Under the pieces are notes generated by a model that saw only the letters and a list, made by a program, of their open reading frames with translations, did not search any database and had not been told where the DNA came from. This document shows positions 46,484-58,676 of a DNA stretch of 64,000 nt, in pieces (position 1 is the first letter of the stretch; each line of letters begins with the position of its first letter). The position numbers were made by a program, and so were the translations under genes. Source of the DNA: Hyalella azteca (lineage: Eukaryota > Arthropoda > Malacostraca > Amphipoda > Hyalellidae); contig NW_025939768.1 of NCBI RefSeq assembly GCF_000764305.2, positions 1-64,000 of the forward strand. Direction: 5' to 3'.

Positions 46484-46652
46484 TCATGGATACGCAGTGT
46501 CCACGTCTAGCGTAGTTCCCGCACCAATATACAGCCATTTGCCTCTGTTTATTTTTGCGAATGTTTTGCTTTGATAGAGACGACCGCTTTTCACTTGCTT
46601 TTTGGTGGCCATCACAGGACTCTCTGTAGCTCTTCTGCTTCTGGACGGGGAG
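46484..46652 (-). CDS. Candidate terminal exon, unknown gene
   Basis: A minus-strand frame runs from a possible acceptor (CTCAAAGCAG) for 55 codons to TGA at 46486-46484. The peptide has a Ser/Arg-rich start (SPSRSRRATES) and a basic core (MATKKQVKSGRLYQSKTFAK), ending GTTLDVDTAYP. The ORF also extends upstream to 46708, so it might be a single-exon gene of 74 codons. No family is recognised. Confidence 0.28.
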
Positions 46653-46893
46653 CTGCTTTGAGGTACGTTTGTGGGGCGAGTATATCTTCCGGTAAATTTA
46701 TTTGACAATATCGCCTTCTTTCCGTGGCCATTGGTGCATGTTTTTCTTGGTATTATTGCGCGCTACCTCGACGCTTTTAGTCCGGTTTCGCCATCACTGA
46801 TTTTCTTCCACAAAAAAATACAAACTTGTAATTTAGTTCGGCATTTATTATATTGCTTTTTTAATTTGAATAGACTTGGAGCATTTAAAACGC

Positions 46894-47240
46894 TGATGTG
46901 TATTCCTACACGACGATGTGTATTCCTACACGACGATGTTAAATGTTAAGTATTCCTACGCGACGATGTGTATCCCTATATACGACGATGTGTATTCCTA
47001 CATGACGATGTTAAATGTTAAGTATTAATATACACGACGATGTGTATTCCTACACGACGATGTTAAATGTTAAGTATTCCTACACGACGATGTGTATTCC
47101 TACACGACGATGTTAAATGTTAAGTATTCCAACACGACGATGTGTATTCCTACACGACGATGTTAAATGTTAAGTATTAATATACACGACGATGTGTATT
47201 CTAAACGACGATGTTAAATGATGTGTATTCCTACACGACG
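46894..47240. repeat. ~20/50-bp higher-order tandem repeat
   Basis: A short unit TGTGTATTCCTACACGACGA alternates with a longer one that adds TGTTAAATGTTAAG, forming a two-level array of about 15 short units. Confidence 0.92.
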
Positions 47241-48141
47241 TGCTTATGTTGTGCACAAACATCTTGAAATAAAGTGAAAAATGTTGTCGTGAGAGAGATT
47301 CGAAACGAACCTAGCAATTTAAAATTTAAGTAAGAGGGCATATATATTTCCCAGATAGTCCGACTATGATGTAAGCAAGATATATTCAAGTCGCGGTTTA
47401 GTTATGTATTAAAGACAAAGATAAGATTGTTCGTTGAATATTATTTCCCTACCTCAGGAAGATAGAACTAAATACAATATTTGATCGTTGAAGGAATTTC
47501 GAACGCCAGCAGACATGCATGCATGGTATAGAGTGTAGGGTCGACAAATTCACTATTATTTTATTTTAAAATGATACATTGGAGACGAGCATCGGAATTC
47601 TTCTAGAATAATAATTCACCTTCCGTAGGTGACGTCGTTAAATGAATGAAAATGCAAATTTTCAAATATTAGATGAAAAAAAAAAATGCTCCGTACACAC
47701 ACACAAAAATAAATAAAATGACTCAACACCCAAAAATCACTAAAATAAATTTTAAAGTTGATTGGTTGAAAGTAAAAGAGAGTGTGCATGGTAACCGGAG
47801 ATACGAACTATACAATGTCCGAATCATCAGTGAAACTATGAAGACCAAGAAATATTTATATTGAGCATTTTAATGATCCGGTATCTAATGACTCAGAAAT
47901 GATAAGTTTTAGATATTCTCTGTTTGTCTGAGATTCATATTGGCATTGTAATGAACCGAATACAAATTCCGACAGTCATTATAGAATTTTATATATATTG
48001 TAGGCAATTATATAAGGCTGGGCCAGCCATTGCGTAAAGTTTAAAGCTCATGATCAATCATTTAACTCGAAAGCAATAATCCAACCGGGTTGGGGGAAAC
48101 CAAACGGTCGCAATAGCTTTCTTCTCAAGAACTTCCGTCAG
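47241..48141. other. No gene recognised
   Basis: AAATAAAG at about 47266 just past the array, and an A-rich tract with an (AC)n run at about 47670-47705. No supported ORF. Confidence 0.4.
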
Positions 48142-48592
48142 TGCAAATCCTTCGGCACTTCATTTGTCAGTAGCGGCGTGTGAAAACTGCTCTACCGCCC
48201 CTTCAACGTCTCAAATAATGAAGCCTTTCGCAGCGTACAGAATATTGGGCGTCATAAACCATGAACTGCCTCCACCATCCTATTATTTCCAGCCTCTGAT
48301 CTCGAGTGTTTGTGCGACAATTGTCGCTAGGTCAACTTCTCGAGCCAGTCAGGGCTTGTCTTCAATTGGCAGGCAAGCAAAATTATATCCTTTTGTGAAG
48401 CGAAATAATGGTAAAAATAATTTATGATGTTTGCTGATTATTCAATCTGACAATTCTATATTTTTTCAACGAATATGCTTGTATGTCTCTCAAGTACATA
48501 TTGATTATGTTCTACTGAATCATGGTATCAGTTTATCGAAGTCACATTTTCTGCATAAAAAGCTTTTTGTGAATTCTTTCTCTTGCTCTAAT
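48142..48592 (+). CDS. Candidate gene fragment, two phased exons, unknown family
   Basis: Exon 48142-48410 follows a pyrimidine-rich acceptor (AACTTCCGTCAG) and ends AATG|GTAAAA in phase 1. Exon 48495-48592 follows TGTCTCTCAAG in matching phase and ends TAAT|GTAAGT in phase 0. Together they encode about 122 residues: a Ser/Ala-rich start (SVAACENCSTAPSTS), ELPPPSYYFQPL in the middle, and a His-rich second part (HFLHKKLFVNSF). Both ends are internal, so start and stop lie outside. No domain is recognised and no further exon was found. Confidence 0.33.
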
Positions 48593-51500
48593 GTAAGTAT
48601 GACATTTCTGAAGCATAAATGTTCTTAGAATCAGTAACATAGTATTTTATTGTTATCATGTTTCAAGGTAAATAAATTAAATTTGAACCTGTCAGTTATT
48701 TTAATTTTTAACTCCAAACACAGTTGATTAAATTTATGAATTTCAAATCAGAGTTCTGTGATTTCAATGGCACGATACACCAGAATTTTACGAGCAAATA
48801 ACCCTATTCAATCCCAAACATTTTTCATCATTGTGATATTGTTCGTAAGTATAGAAAATTTATTTCGTATTTGTATTGCGTAATTGAAAGAGATATTGTT
48901 CACACTGCGTATTTGACGTGGAACAATACGCATAAAAGTGCCCAATGAAAGTGCGTGTAAGACAAGACGCTATCTACGCATAGCTAGACTCTGTAGCGTG
49001 AAACGTGACCGTCGTCAGGCTGCGCTAAATGACCGATGAGCGACGCCGCTTGCGTGCCTAACGATCACATTAAGGAGCTTCCGCTGAAGTAAACCTTTCA
49101 AAGTGTTGTGTGTCGCGAGCCCTTTTGTACTAATTGAATCCTGGGAAGCTTTGCTGCATTACTTACGCCCGTCTAGCTTGTGAAGCTACTATCTTAGAAG
49201 CTAATCGCATTTAGCTTGAAAAATTAATTTGAGATGATAAAATTCCATTGTTGTTCGACTTGTAGTAAATTAGTTGTTCATGGTCAGGCTGCTTAAAATT
49301 GGACTGTTCGTTCACATGTCCCTTAATCGCCAACTCCATGCCGCTAAATTTTTTATTGATTTACAGACTTGATAAATTTTCTCCGACCTGTGAGTTCAGA
49401 CTGAAATAGAGATATTCTAATTTAGAGACTCGGATGCTTTTTCATCATTCTCATCCAGTCTAAATTAAGTTTTCAATGGTTCAACTCCAATTATATTTTT
49501 TTAACCGTGTGTCCGTTGAATGATGGCTGGCCTATATTGTCTATGTGATATTTTTTTCAACACTAAAATACCGAAACTATTTACATACCTACCACACATA
49601 AAAATTAATCAAATTTTTCGGATTTTTTTGTCATACTTCTTCAACATTGAAATTATTCAATAATATTTCTAAGAAGCTCTGTTTGGGAGTGAGTTTCATG
49701 CTCGACTTTTTAAGTATACAAGTGCTATTCGAGCACAAATAAACAGTATACATAATTAATATGAATATTCCCTGATCTTGAACCGTACTTTTAGTGGGGG
49801 AATCTTGAGGCTTTGAATGATTGGGTGAATGGAAATTCGAAGGAAAATGAATAAATTCTTCTTTTCATTTTCTTACAAAATAAATTGCCTTTCAACTTCG
49901 ATGCATGTGTTCAATATAAATTTTATTTTACATGTGGGGTAGAACGCGAAATTTTGTTATAATTTTTTTTATTTAAAAAATTAGCAACGTTACTCAATAT
50001 ATTAAGATTCTCAAATCAGTTACCTATTGCAATGCGGAGTTACTCTGTCAGGATCCACACTGACGGATAGTCTCAGTTGATGGCACATTCACGTGGCACA
50101 CATTACGTCTACTGGCTGTGGAGCTTAATTCTTACCATTGATATCTTCAACGTGCTTCAAGCATGCGCCCTAACGCTTACTCATCTCTCTCATAGATTAC
50201 TCACTGGCGGTCTCACATCACTCACCTCATAATGTTATCTCGACGATCTCACGAAGCCACTCGTACACCGCAGCTTATGCCCCTGAGTGAGACAAGCTAC
50301 AGTTCACAAGCTACAGTTCACACGGCCAGCAGCTCTCAAAACCGCAGCCTTCAGTGTAATGCAACTTCTAAAATCTCGTTATATAACCCTCAAGACCAGT
50401 GATATAAATAATCTCAACCCATAATTGTCCTATTTGTGACTACGTCATCTCTAGATTTTTGTCGGCTCTCGATCGCTCACTAATCCATTGCACTTAGTTG
50501 TGGAATTATCTCTCGTTTTTACAGCCTAATTTGATCTCGGATAATATGACTTGAATGAGGAAAAGGGATGAATTGAAGTAATTACAATTCTTAATTAGGA
50601 TTAAGAAATTATCAAATAAACTTTCAGACAACAATACCTACAATAACAATACCTACAATACCTATTGTTTTTCTAATTCTAGTAATATTCTAACTAGACG
50701 CCAATCAATAAGCCACGAGTTCATATGTGTGGCTGAATAAGATGCCCTCGTCAGGTGTTGGTTAGCTTCCCCTCACGATGCTCGTGGCGGTGAACCCAGT
50801 GACCCCGGATGTTCCGGGCCGCTGAAAACCGTTGCTTTAGCTAATTGTCGGCCACATACAAGCTTGTGGTAAACCCACAACTTCATGAGGGAGAAATCCG
50901 CTCCTCCAGCGCACGGCGAAAGATGACTTGCACCACAAACGTTGCGTAGTCATTGCATTGTTAGGATATCTCGCAATTCTTGACCGGCACACAGAGGACC
51001 GTTGCTTATGTTTATGCCCGACGTCGGTGGCACATGACACGCTGAAAATTCAGCCGATATCATCTTTCAAATTACTTGCCTCTGAAACATGTACAAGTCG
51101 TCAAGAATTGCTTCTGAAATTTAGCGATTAGTTTTGCAAAATTTCGTTATGTATTTACATTTAATGAAATTTCATTGCGGCATTGTTACATTAGAAACAA
51201 TAATGAAGCTCACTTTAGATGAAAACAACGCACGCTAGTCACATTTTAGGAAAACAAACTAAGGTTAGCGGCGTGTCGAGGAAAGCGTTGGTGGTGTGAA
51301 GGGCATCCATTCTTCCGGCTGTCAGCGAGTTGCTGCGTCCGTCTTGAAGGCGACAAAGACACAAATCCTGGCCTTTGTTCCGTCCACGCCTTGTGGACTT
51401 CCTTGATGGATGCCCAAGCTTATTTTCCTCCTACGCTCAAACGTGCCTCCGCTGTACGCCGTTAGAAGATCCTGCGTGCAGGGGAATTGAAAAACCGACG

Positions 51501-52293
51501 AAGTCTGTGCAAATAATTGTCTCGGTCTCGCTGAAATCATTTACGAAAAATTAACTTTTGTTGCGTGTGAAATGTTCTAGGATTCTTTACATTACTTCTG
51601 GTGATCTTTAACCTGTACAAAGTGGACTTTTCATTGCGAGCAGTCGAGTTCAATCTACGCAACGTTGGTTTTATTTTTCGATGTTCATTAGTACATTATT
51701 ATATAGCAAGCATAAATATTGAAGTCGTTTGACAATATTTGCTCAAGCCAAAAAACATTGGCTGGCACTTAATTGATGATATCTTCCGAAATAGAAAGTT
51801 TTTTCAGTCTTTTCTACCGAAAGTATTGAATCCTACTTTTAACGTATCAGTTAGCACGAAAACAGCTGACCAAAAGCCTCACTTCGGTCCCATAAATGAT
51901 CTAATCCCGTCAAAGTTAAACACACACAACGCGATCGCGCTCTCGTATAAATTATTTGGCCAATGAACAAAACGCAACTTCGACACGGTCAATAATCTCG
52001 CTGTGAACAATAAAATCCTTAGCACTGTTTACAGAGATGTTGACGACAGCGAATATGCCGCGCTCGGGGCTCTTTAAGCAAGGGTTATTATTAGAAGCAA
52101 TTTAGACAATGGGAGCGTATAAACAAATCTCGACGGTAGCAGTTGGGAGATATCTTGCCTTGACGTGTGCCTGACGCCTGCCTAATGAGCGGTGCCTGGC
52201 TGACGCTCTGTGCCTTTAGTGAATACTCAGAAAATGGATGGGTCAAATTGTCCTAATGGTGACTCATTTTCTGTACGTAGCCCTTGTGCCCTT
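48593..52293. other. No firm gene
   Basis: Mostly AT-rich. A GC-richer part (50740-51540) has ORFs of 67-72 codons on both strands; one minus-strand acceptor (AAATGATTTCAG, near 51530) opens three frames at once, so none can be chosen. Short direct repeats of ACAAGCTACAGTTCAC lie at about 50290-50320 and of AACAATACCTACAATA at about 50630-50660. Confidence 0.35.
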
Positions 52294-52890
52294 GAAGGTT
52301 TCGGCCGTTGTGCCGGACCAAATGAAGGTTTCAGTGCCAGCTATAGCCATATTCTCGCTCTGTGAATGATGCCTTCGGTGAAGGTTTCAGCGCCAGCTCT
52401 ACAGTCGTATTCGCGCTCTGTAAATATGCCTATATAGTGAAGGTTTCAGCGCCAGCTCTATAGTCGTATTCTCGCTCTGTGAAAGCCTATAAAGTGAAGG
52501 TTTCAGCGCCAGCTCTATACCGTAGTCGTATTCTCTCTCTGTAAATATGCCTATATAGTGAAGGTTTCAGCGCCAGCTCTAGCCGTATTCTCGCTCTGTA
52601 TATAATGCCTTCGGTGAAGGTTTCAGCGACAGCTCTATAGTCGTATTCTCGCTCTGTAAATATGCCTATATAGTGAAGGTTTCAGCGACAGCTCTATTGC
52701 CGTATTCTCGCTCTGTGAATGATGTCTATATAGTGAAGGTTTCAGCGCCAGCTCTATAGTCGTATTCTCTCTCTGTATATGATGCCTTCGGTGGAGGTTT
52801 CAGCGCCAGCTCTAGCCGTTTTCTCGCTCTGTAAATATGCCTATATAATATAGTGAAGGTTTCAGCGCCAGCTCTAGCCACGTATTCATA
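52294..52890. repeat. ~58-bp tandem repeat, ten copies
   Basis: Units of GAAGGTTTCAGCGCCAGCTC, then TATAGTCGTATTCTCGCTCT and GTAAATATGCCTATATAGT. Two sub-types (ending GCCTATATAGT or GATGCCTTCGGT) alternate irregularly. Confidence 0.95.
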
Positions 52891-53837
52891 TAGCCGTACA
52901 TATTTCTGAGAAGTACCCTCGGGAAGTCCAGCTTATTGAGTCATGATAATTGGCAAAGCCACTGCTGGTGAAGAACCAAAATCTTTCATTTTTTCAGAAA
53001 ATAATTCCCATTCACAGTGACGTAAAGCGACATAAAAATAGTTCATTTTTCATTTTTCAAATAAGTTCACATATCAATAAACTATTAAAATAATCTAATT
53101 TATTAATAAACTGCAATATATAAGAGCTGTAACAATTTTCATGCACATTATATATTCGAAGGAGAGTATCTTATATGGTATTGCATAGAATTAGCGGGAA
53201 AAGGCAAATGGAATCTTTAATACAAATAGTAATTATTAGACCCCCATATACTCTGAACGCCGATATTTCGTCGTGTTCTTCATCAATAAAAATTTTCAAT
53301 TCTTCTTTAATTCAATCATGGAAGAAGACTTGCATGGATAACATTTGCCGTTTTCGCAGTAAAATTTTTAAGTATACTGACACCATTATTTGGCAACGGT
53401 ATATGTTAGTTGTCCAGCCGTACGTGTGTATATCATGTCATTATTGTCTAATTGAACCTCAGAAGTTAATCCACACAAAACCCTGTACGACTTTCGAAGC
53501 TTGTGTTCCTAAATTTATCTATTTGATTTTTCAGTTATCCTCCAACAGTTCGTCTTATCCTACTAATTTTCTGTTGAGACGGTATTGCAAAATTTGTTGT
53601 TCACAGGCCAGAATGTTAAAGTTTGTACTAATCTAATCTTGGAAATTCGTTCAAAAATCGTACTATTTTTTAAATTTTCTGATTAATTGCCAGACGAATA
53701 ATTAATTATTTATTTCATAAACATGCCGTAAACAATTTCACCTATAACCGTATTTGTGCCGGCCGCCCGTGTGCCACCTCTGTTTATTAACAGGTGCGAT
53801 GTCAATGCTAACATTCGATAGCTGTCAACTTTTTCAG
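52891..53837. other. No firm gene
   Basis: A 153-codon plus ORF (53175-53636) is long for this composition but has no domain or clear start context, and its residues are those expected of AT-rich DNA. Confidence 0.35.
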
Positions 53838-53967
53838 CGTTGCCGCGCAATCGTTGTCATATCGCGGCCGTATTCTTCGTGTTATTGTACAGCCATCAGA
53901 GGACGCTGACCAGCTGCTAGCTCCTGCACGCTCGAGATCTAACGTTTTAAATTTACAACTTTTATAA
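53838..53967 (+). CDS. Candidate terminal exon, unknown gene
   Basis: A strong acceptor (TCAACTTTTTCAG) is followed by one leading base (phase 2) and 42 open codons to TAA at 53965-53967. The peptide has protein-like composition (includes RGRILRVIVQPSEDADQLL). The competing frame closes after 26 codons. No AATAAA follows closely and no upstream exon was found. Confidence 0.35.
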
Positions 53968-54649
53968 GGGATAAAACTTCACGTGTCATATGAAGTACTG
54001 TTGCTTTATACAGATTATTTTAATATGTGTTAAGAGCTAACATCACATGAATATAGATTTGCTGTCGACTGTCATATAAAGTGGGGAAAAAGTTTATCTG
54101 TCGCATAAATGCCGATTTGCTTTCAACGGTAGTTTAAAAACAGGCTGTTAAATCACACTAACATATATGTATAAACTTCCGCCAGAAATATGAACGGAAG
54201 TTCGTTTACTTATTTCTTGAAAGTATAAAAGATTAAATTTTGAAAATTTTAAAAGTGAAGATTTTTGGCCCTCATATGAGTTGAGAGTTGTTTCTAACTA
54301 AATGAGCGGTGATTAGCTGCCACATCAAATATTCGTCGCTTAGATTTTACCTTTCAAATGAGTGGGGATTTATGTTTACCTTATATAACCTTGATTTATA
54401 TAGGTAACTTATTTTGAAGCATTGTCGTAACTTTTATATTTTGACGAATATTTTTACCGCTCACATGAGTGGAGTTTGCCCCTCATACCTCTTGTTTCAA
54501 AAGATATTAGCAAACACTGAGTATTTCGGCCACATACACTGCTGTGCTTTCGCATGTGAACCATTCGAAGTGGGTAAATGGTTATGAGAAGTGCAGGGAG
54601 GGGGGTAAGACTGTGCAGAGAGCCAAATATGTGCTGATAGGGGACCCGG
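53968..54649. other. Loosely repetitive, no gene
   Basis: Scattered echoes of CATATGAGTGGGG-like sequence, each 60-100 bp apart, suggest a very old array. Confidence 0.3.
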
Positions 54650-54673
54650 TCTACGCAGAGATTAATCTGCGTA
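54650..54673. repeat. 9-bp hairpin
   Basis: CTACGCAGA and TCTGCGTAG around a 6-base loop at the left edge of the minisatellite region. Confidence 0.8.
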
Positions 54674-54759
54674 GATTAATCTGGTATCTAGCCCCATCAG
54701 GCTTGGCCTCCTAGTCTATAATCTTGGCCTAGTCATCAGGCTTGGCCTATAAGTCTATA

Positions 54760-55245
54760 CGCAGAGAAAGGGCCAAGTGTGTACAGAGAGGGAGCCTACC
54801 CCAGCAGAGGGAAGATCAAGTCAAGTCTGTGCAGAGAGGGGGCCCCGCGGTCTGTGCAGAGAGAGGGGCCCGGTCTGTGCAGAGAGAGGGGCCCGTCTGC
54901 GCTGGGAGCCGATGCCTATGTAAGGAGGAGGCCCAGCCGGTGCTGGGAGGGGTCGAGCTTGGGCTGTGATGAAGTGGGCCAAGCCTGTGTAAAGAGGAGG
55001 CCAAGCCTGTGTAAAGAGGAGGCCAAACCTGTGTAAAGAGGAGGCCAAGCCTGTGTAAAGAGGAGGCCAAGCCTGTGTAAGGAGGAGACCAAGCCTGTGT
55101 AAAGAGGAGGCCAAGCCTGTGTAAAGAGAAGGCCAAACCTGTGCAAAGAGGAGGCCAAGCCTGTGTAAAGAGGAGGCCAAGCCTGTGTAAAGAGGAGGCC
55201 AAGCCTGTGTAGGGAGGGGGCCAAGCCTGTGCAGCATAGGGAGGG
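54760..55245. repeat. 22-bp tandem repeat with diverged left part
   Basis: The core (54985-55240) has about eleven units of AGGCCAAGCCTGTGTAAAGA plus GG. To the left it passes into 22-23-bp variants (GGGGCCCGGTCTGTGCAGAG). Minus-strand ORFs of 128-177 codons exist only because the unit has no stop in that direction. Confidence 0.95.
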
Positions 55246-55949
55246 GCCAGACTGGGCTGTAGTCGGGCCCCATATAGCTGGGCATTTGAAATGGCTTTGT
55301 TTCAGGCCTTTGTGCTGTGAGCTCAGAAGGTCGCACAACGTACGTGGGGAACACAAGCTTTGTCTATCGTGAGAATCCTTCCTATACCGTCTTTACTTAG
55401 ACTCTGTCGTAATTATCACTTGTTGTCTTTATAGTGCCTATATCTCTCACTCATTGTCTTTCCGTAGCCTATGCCTTGTCACTAAATGTATTAAGTGAAC
55501 TATCTTGTCACTAAATTTCTTTCCGCAGACAATGGCTTATCACTAAAAGTATTAAGTAGACTATCTTATCAACGACTGCCTTTCAGTAGACTGGGTCGAA
55601 ACGCTGTTTCTACACAGAATATGTCTTCTCTATAATCGATGTATGACACGCACAGCCATTTATCTGGTTCGCCTTCTCTACATTACGTCTTTAACCCGGT
55701 CGCATATTGCAAATAAATCAACATCAATTCGGAAATATTTTCCTCGAAAGACGCTATGTTTCAAGGCAAAATAAACGATCTGCAGATAGATGAATATGTC
55801 ACTGCTCTTATCATACCTAGTTAGTTTATTTAATTTGTATTCTTACAATTAAGATTGAAAAATTTTAAGATAATAACAATGTATTTTTTGGACTGTGATT
55901 AGCTTTAGAACTTTAAAACAATAAATAGGCGTTTAGAGGCGTTATTACA
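55246..55949. other. No gene recognised
   Basis: Loose repetition of CTTGTCACTAAATTTCTTTC and AGTATTAAGT motifs at about 55430-55590. No ORF of note. Confidence 0.35.
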
Positions 55950-56292
55950 GACAAGGGAAATTTTGGAGCGTCAGGAATATTTTGGAATTCAGTACAAGAC
56001 ATTTTTGGGGCGTCAAGAATATTTTGGAGTTCGGTACAAGACATTTTTGGGGCGTCAAGAATATTTTGGAGTTCAGTACAAGATATTTTTGGAACATCGA
56101 GAATATTTTGGAGTTCAGTACAATTAAGGCATTTTTGGGGCGTCAAGAATATTTTGGAGTTCAGTACGAGACATTTTTGGGGCGTCAAGAATATTTTGGA
56201 GTTCAGTACAAGACATTTTTGGGGCGTCGAAAATATTTTGGAGTTCAGTACAAGACATTTTTGGGGCGTCAAGAATATTTTGGAGTTCAGTA
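55950..56292. repeat. 42-bp tandem repeat, eight copies
   Basis: Units of AGTACAAGACATTTTTGGGG, then CGTCAAGAATATTTTGGAGT and TC. The period is a multiple of three, so stop-free frames persist on both strands as 14-residue peptide repeats (for example NILEFSTRHFWGVK, or NILDAPKMSCTELQ on the minus strand). An extra segment near 56120 shifts frame in mid-array. Confidence 0.95.
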
Positions 56293-56403
56293 TGCGATGG
56301 TTCGCTGGGTGCCATTTAACGTACATGGGGCTGTGGTTTGGAGTCGTGAGGAAAGTGTTGTCTTTCCTGTGGCGCTCATCAGCTGCGCGCGAGGGGCGCT
56401 TAC

Positions 56404-56461
56404 CCCATAGAAGGACGGCATCTGTGATGGCCGGTCTTTGTAATAAGAACTCAACTAGCAA
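56404..56461 (-). CDS. Candidate small exon
   Basis: A minus-strand 58-bp segment between an acceptor (ACTAATGTTTAG) and a strong donor (ATGGG|GTAAGC). It is open in phase 0 to 1 and encodes LLVEFLLQRPAITDAVLLW. No partner exon was found. The segment reads on in frame into the 42-bp array if unspliced. Confidence 0.25.
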
Positions 56462-58089
56462 CTAAACATTAGTTATAAATAGGTAAGGATTGTAGAACAG
56501 TAACATTTTTCTTAAAATTACCTTTCGGTTTGAGAACAAATTAAGGTAACTGTTTTGCACGGATAGGTCGATCACAAGTTTTGATCGACTTTTCTTCTTC
56601 GGTCATCGCGCTATTACATTTGAGAGCACACGATTTCCTTACAACAATTGACTGTTTTTCTCAAGCAAAGAAATGTGTCATAGATGCAAATAAACTTATA
56701 AGTATATAACTTATAAGTATAAGTATAAGCTGCATAGTTTACTGTATGTATATATTCAGCGTGAGAATTAATGCAGATAGTAATTATCGAATTAAGTGAA
56801 CTTCAAAGTACACACTAGTGAAGCTAATCCTAAATTCTTCAAATTGTCGAATGTCGTGCTATGGATTTCGATTAATTTGTTTGGATTCTTCATTGATTTG
56901 CCTTTCTACATTTATGTTTATTTTGAGGACCCTGGATTTGATCAAGAGATGTTGCAAATTACTCACCACTCACTCATTCTTATGGAACATTATTTAACTC
57001 ATTTATTTTATTCTTATTTTAAATCGATTTTCTATACGGTCACATCTATTTATATCGTGCATATATTTCCTGTATGCTTTCGAATAGATTTTCCAATCAA
57101 TTTCTACATGTGCTCTATCCCTTTATCAATTAAACAACTTTGTTCAGTTTTCATTCACTCTGAATCGATATAGTATCTATCAAACCGCATCACGCAAATT
57201 GTGTTTCGAACCAGACATTAAATAGTGTATATGTACACAAAATCTATGAATCAATTTGGAAAATATAAAAATTTCCAATCAAAATCCTTTCGTTATATCA
57301 ACAATTAAGACCTCAAATTTTAAATTTTTATATACAGCCTACATGAAACATGCATGAATTCTAATTTAATGCAGCTCAAAAATGTTGATCACAATGGTGA
57401 ACTGCTCCGTATACCTTTATTAATTTCCTACTATATATGATCCTAAAAAGAATTAATCTCTGAGTTTGATTATTAGATTTCTCCTGGAATTCTCGGTTCA
57501 ATAGATATTTTCAGAATATATATGGCTAAGCCAAAATCAGATCCGTAGAGAATTATTAATGAATCCGTACAATAGTTCAGTGCGTTGATCCTCACATATA
57601 CATATGATAGGAATACTTGAAGCCACGTTATCAATTAGAAATCTTTTATGTGCTTTTGGCAGGCATTAATTTTAGTCTTTTATGTATTAATTAACACTTT
57701 GCATCTGCGTGAAGGTTTTAGCTCAGACTAAAATATCATTATTTCATTAAAATAACTTTCTAGGCTTCATCTTCTATATTAAGTGTCTTATATGGATGGA
57801 AAATGTATTAAATTTTAAGTAAGACACTGCGTTTCTCTATATTGATAATTCGGATAAAAGCTTGTATTGCTGCAAATACTTGAATATGGCAATTCATATT
57901 CCCTCACCGCGGTGGTTCGTTGGTATCTTCATCGCCGCCAATTCATAACTAATTCGTCTTATATACTTATATACTAGCTCCTACTTCACGCAGTTGGCTG
58001 CGCGTTCCGTGTATATTATAATGACGGTTATCAACCAAAGTTACTGCGAAGAAGTACAGTTCAGGAGTTGCTATTTTATAATAGATGCA
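56462..58089. other. No firm gene
   Basis: Very AT-rich. A 125-codon plus ORF (56796-57173) is rich in Phe, Tyr and Ile and is taken as chance. Confidence 0.35.
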
Positions 58090-58287
58090 TCAGAAATTGC
58101 TGAGACTCTCGATTACTGCCTCGATCTCTGCTCTAATAATTGACACTGCAGCTCCACTTAATTGCCACGTGCGCTCGATACACTTTATAGGCTCTGTGTT
58201 CTCTGGAAATTCTTCGTTGCTTCTACTCTTCTCACGTATTTCATGAAGCTCAGCGTGATTACATATTAATTTGTACTTTTTTGTCAT
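58090..58287 (-). CDS. Possible short coding ORF
   Basis: 65 codons with ATG (context TTAAATGAC) and a hydrophilic, strongly charged product (MTKKYKLICNHAELHEIREK at the start), unlike random AT-rich translation. It ends with a likely helix (SIIRAEIEAVIESLSNF). No splice site clearly bounds it and no family is recognised. It may be a terminal exon or relic. Confidence 0.28.
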   Translation of the reverse strand: MTKKYKLICNHAELHEIREKSRSNEEFPENTEPIKCIERTWQLSGAAVSIIRAEIEAVIESLSNF

Positions 58288-58384
58288 TTAATATCCGTTT
58301 ATAACTTAATTTTCAGTTCCTTTAAACTTCTGGGCTTAATCATTCTTAATAATGTTGGGCCCTATATAGCGTCTGGACATGCCT

Positions 58385-58559
58385 TCATTGCGTCTGGTTC
58401 CCAAGCTTGATATGTGCTCTCATAATCGTATATATGATGTCATTAGCAGCAGTTCCTAGAACGCAATGATTAAAGGTAGGCAAAATATAAAGTGGGTTTC
58501 TCAAAGCTTTTAGCGTCTTTCGGGGGCAGTAAATTGCACGTGCTCCACAACTAAAATAA
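58385..58559 (-). CDS. Candidate terminal exon, unknown gene
   Basis: A minus-strand frame starts after a good acceptor (TTTTAACCATTCCAG) with one leading base (phase 2) and runs 58 codons to TGA at 58387-58385. The peptide has three cysteines (SCGARAIYC, FNHC) and ends IKLGNQTQ. No upstream exon was found. Confidence 0.25.
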
Positions 58560-58676
58560 CTGGAATGGTTAAAATTGCGCAGCAATAGTGCAGCTGTGAC
58601 TACACTCAAGTATTGATGGGGTAGAATAGACCAAGACACTCGGAGAGGTGATGACTTGGAAAAACTCTGAACGCTT

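Noticed and set aside
51946..51951. TATAAA near 51946 as a promoter
   Set aside because: No initiator at the right distance and no gene follows.
53175..53636. 153-codon plus ORF
   Set aside because: No domain, no start or splice context; composition follows the AT-rich DNA. Kept only as a note.
54816..55356. Repeat proteins of 128-177 residues on the minus strand
   Set aside because: Artefacts of the 22-bp array, open in three frames.
56796..57173. 125-codon plus ORF resembling membrane segments
   Set aside because: Starts at a non-ATG codon and shows only AT-driven hydrophobicity.
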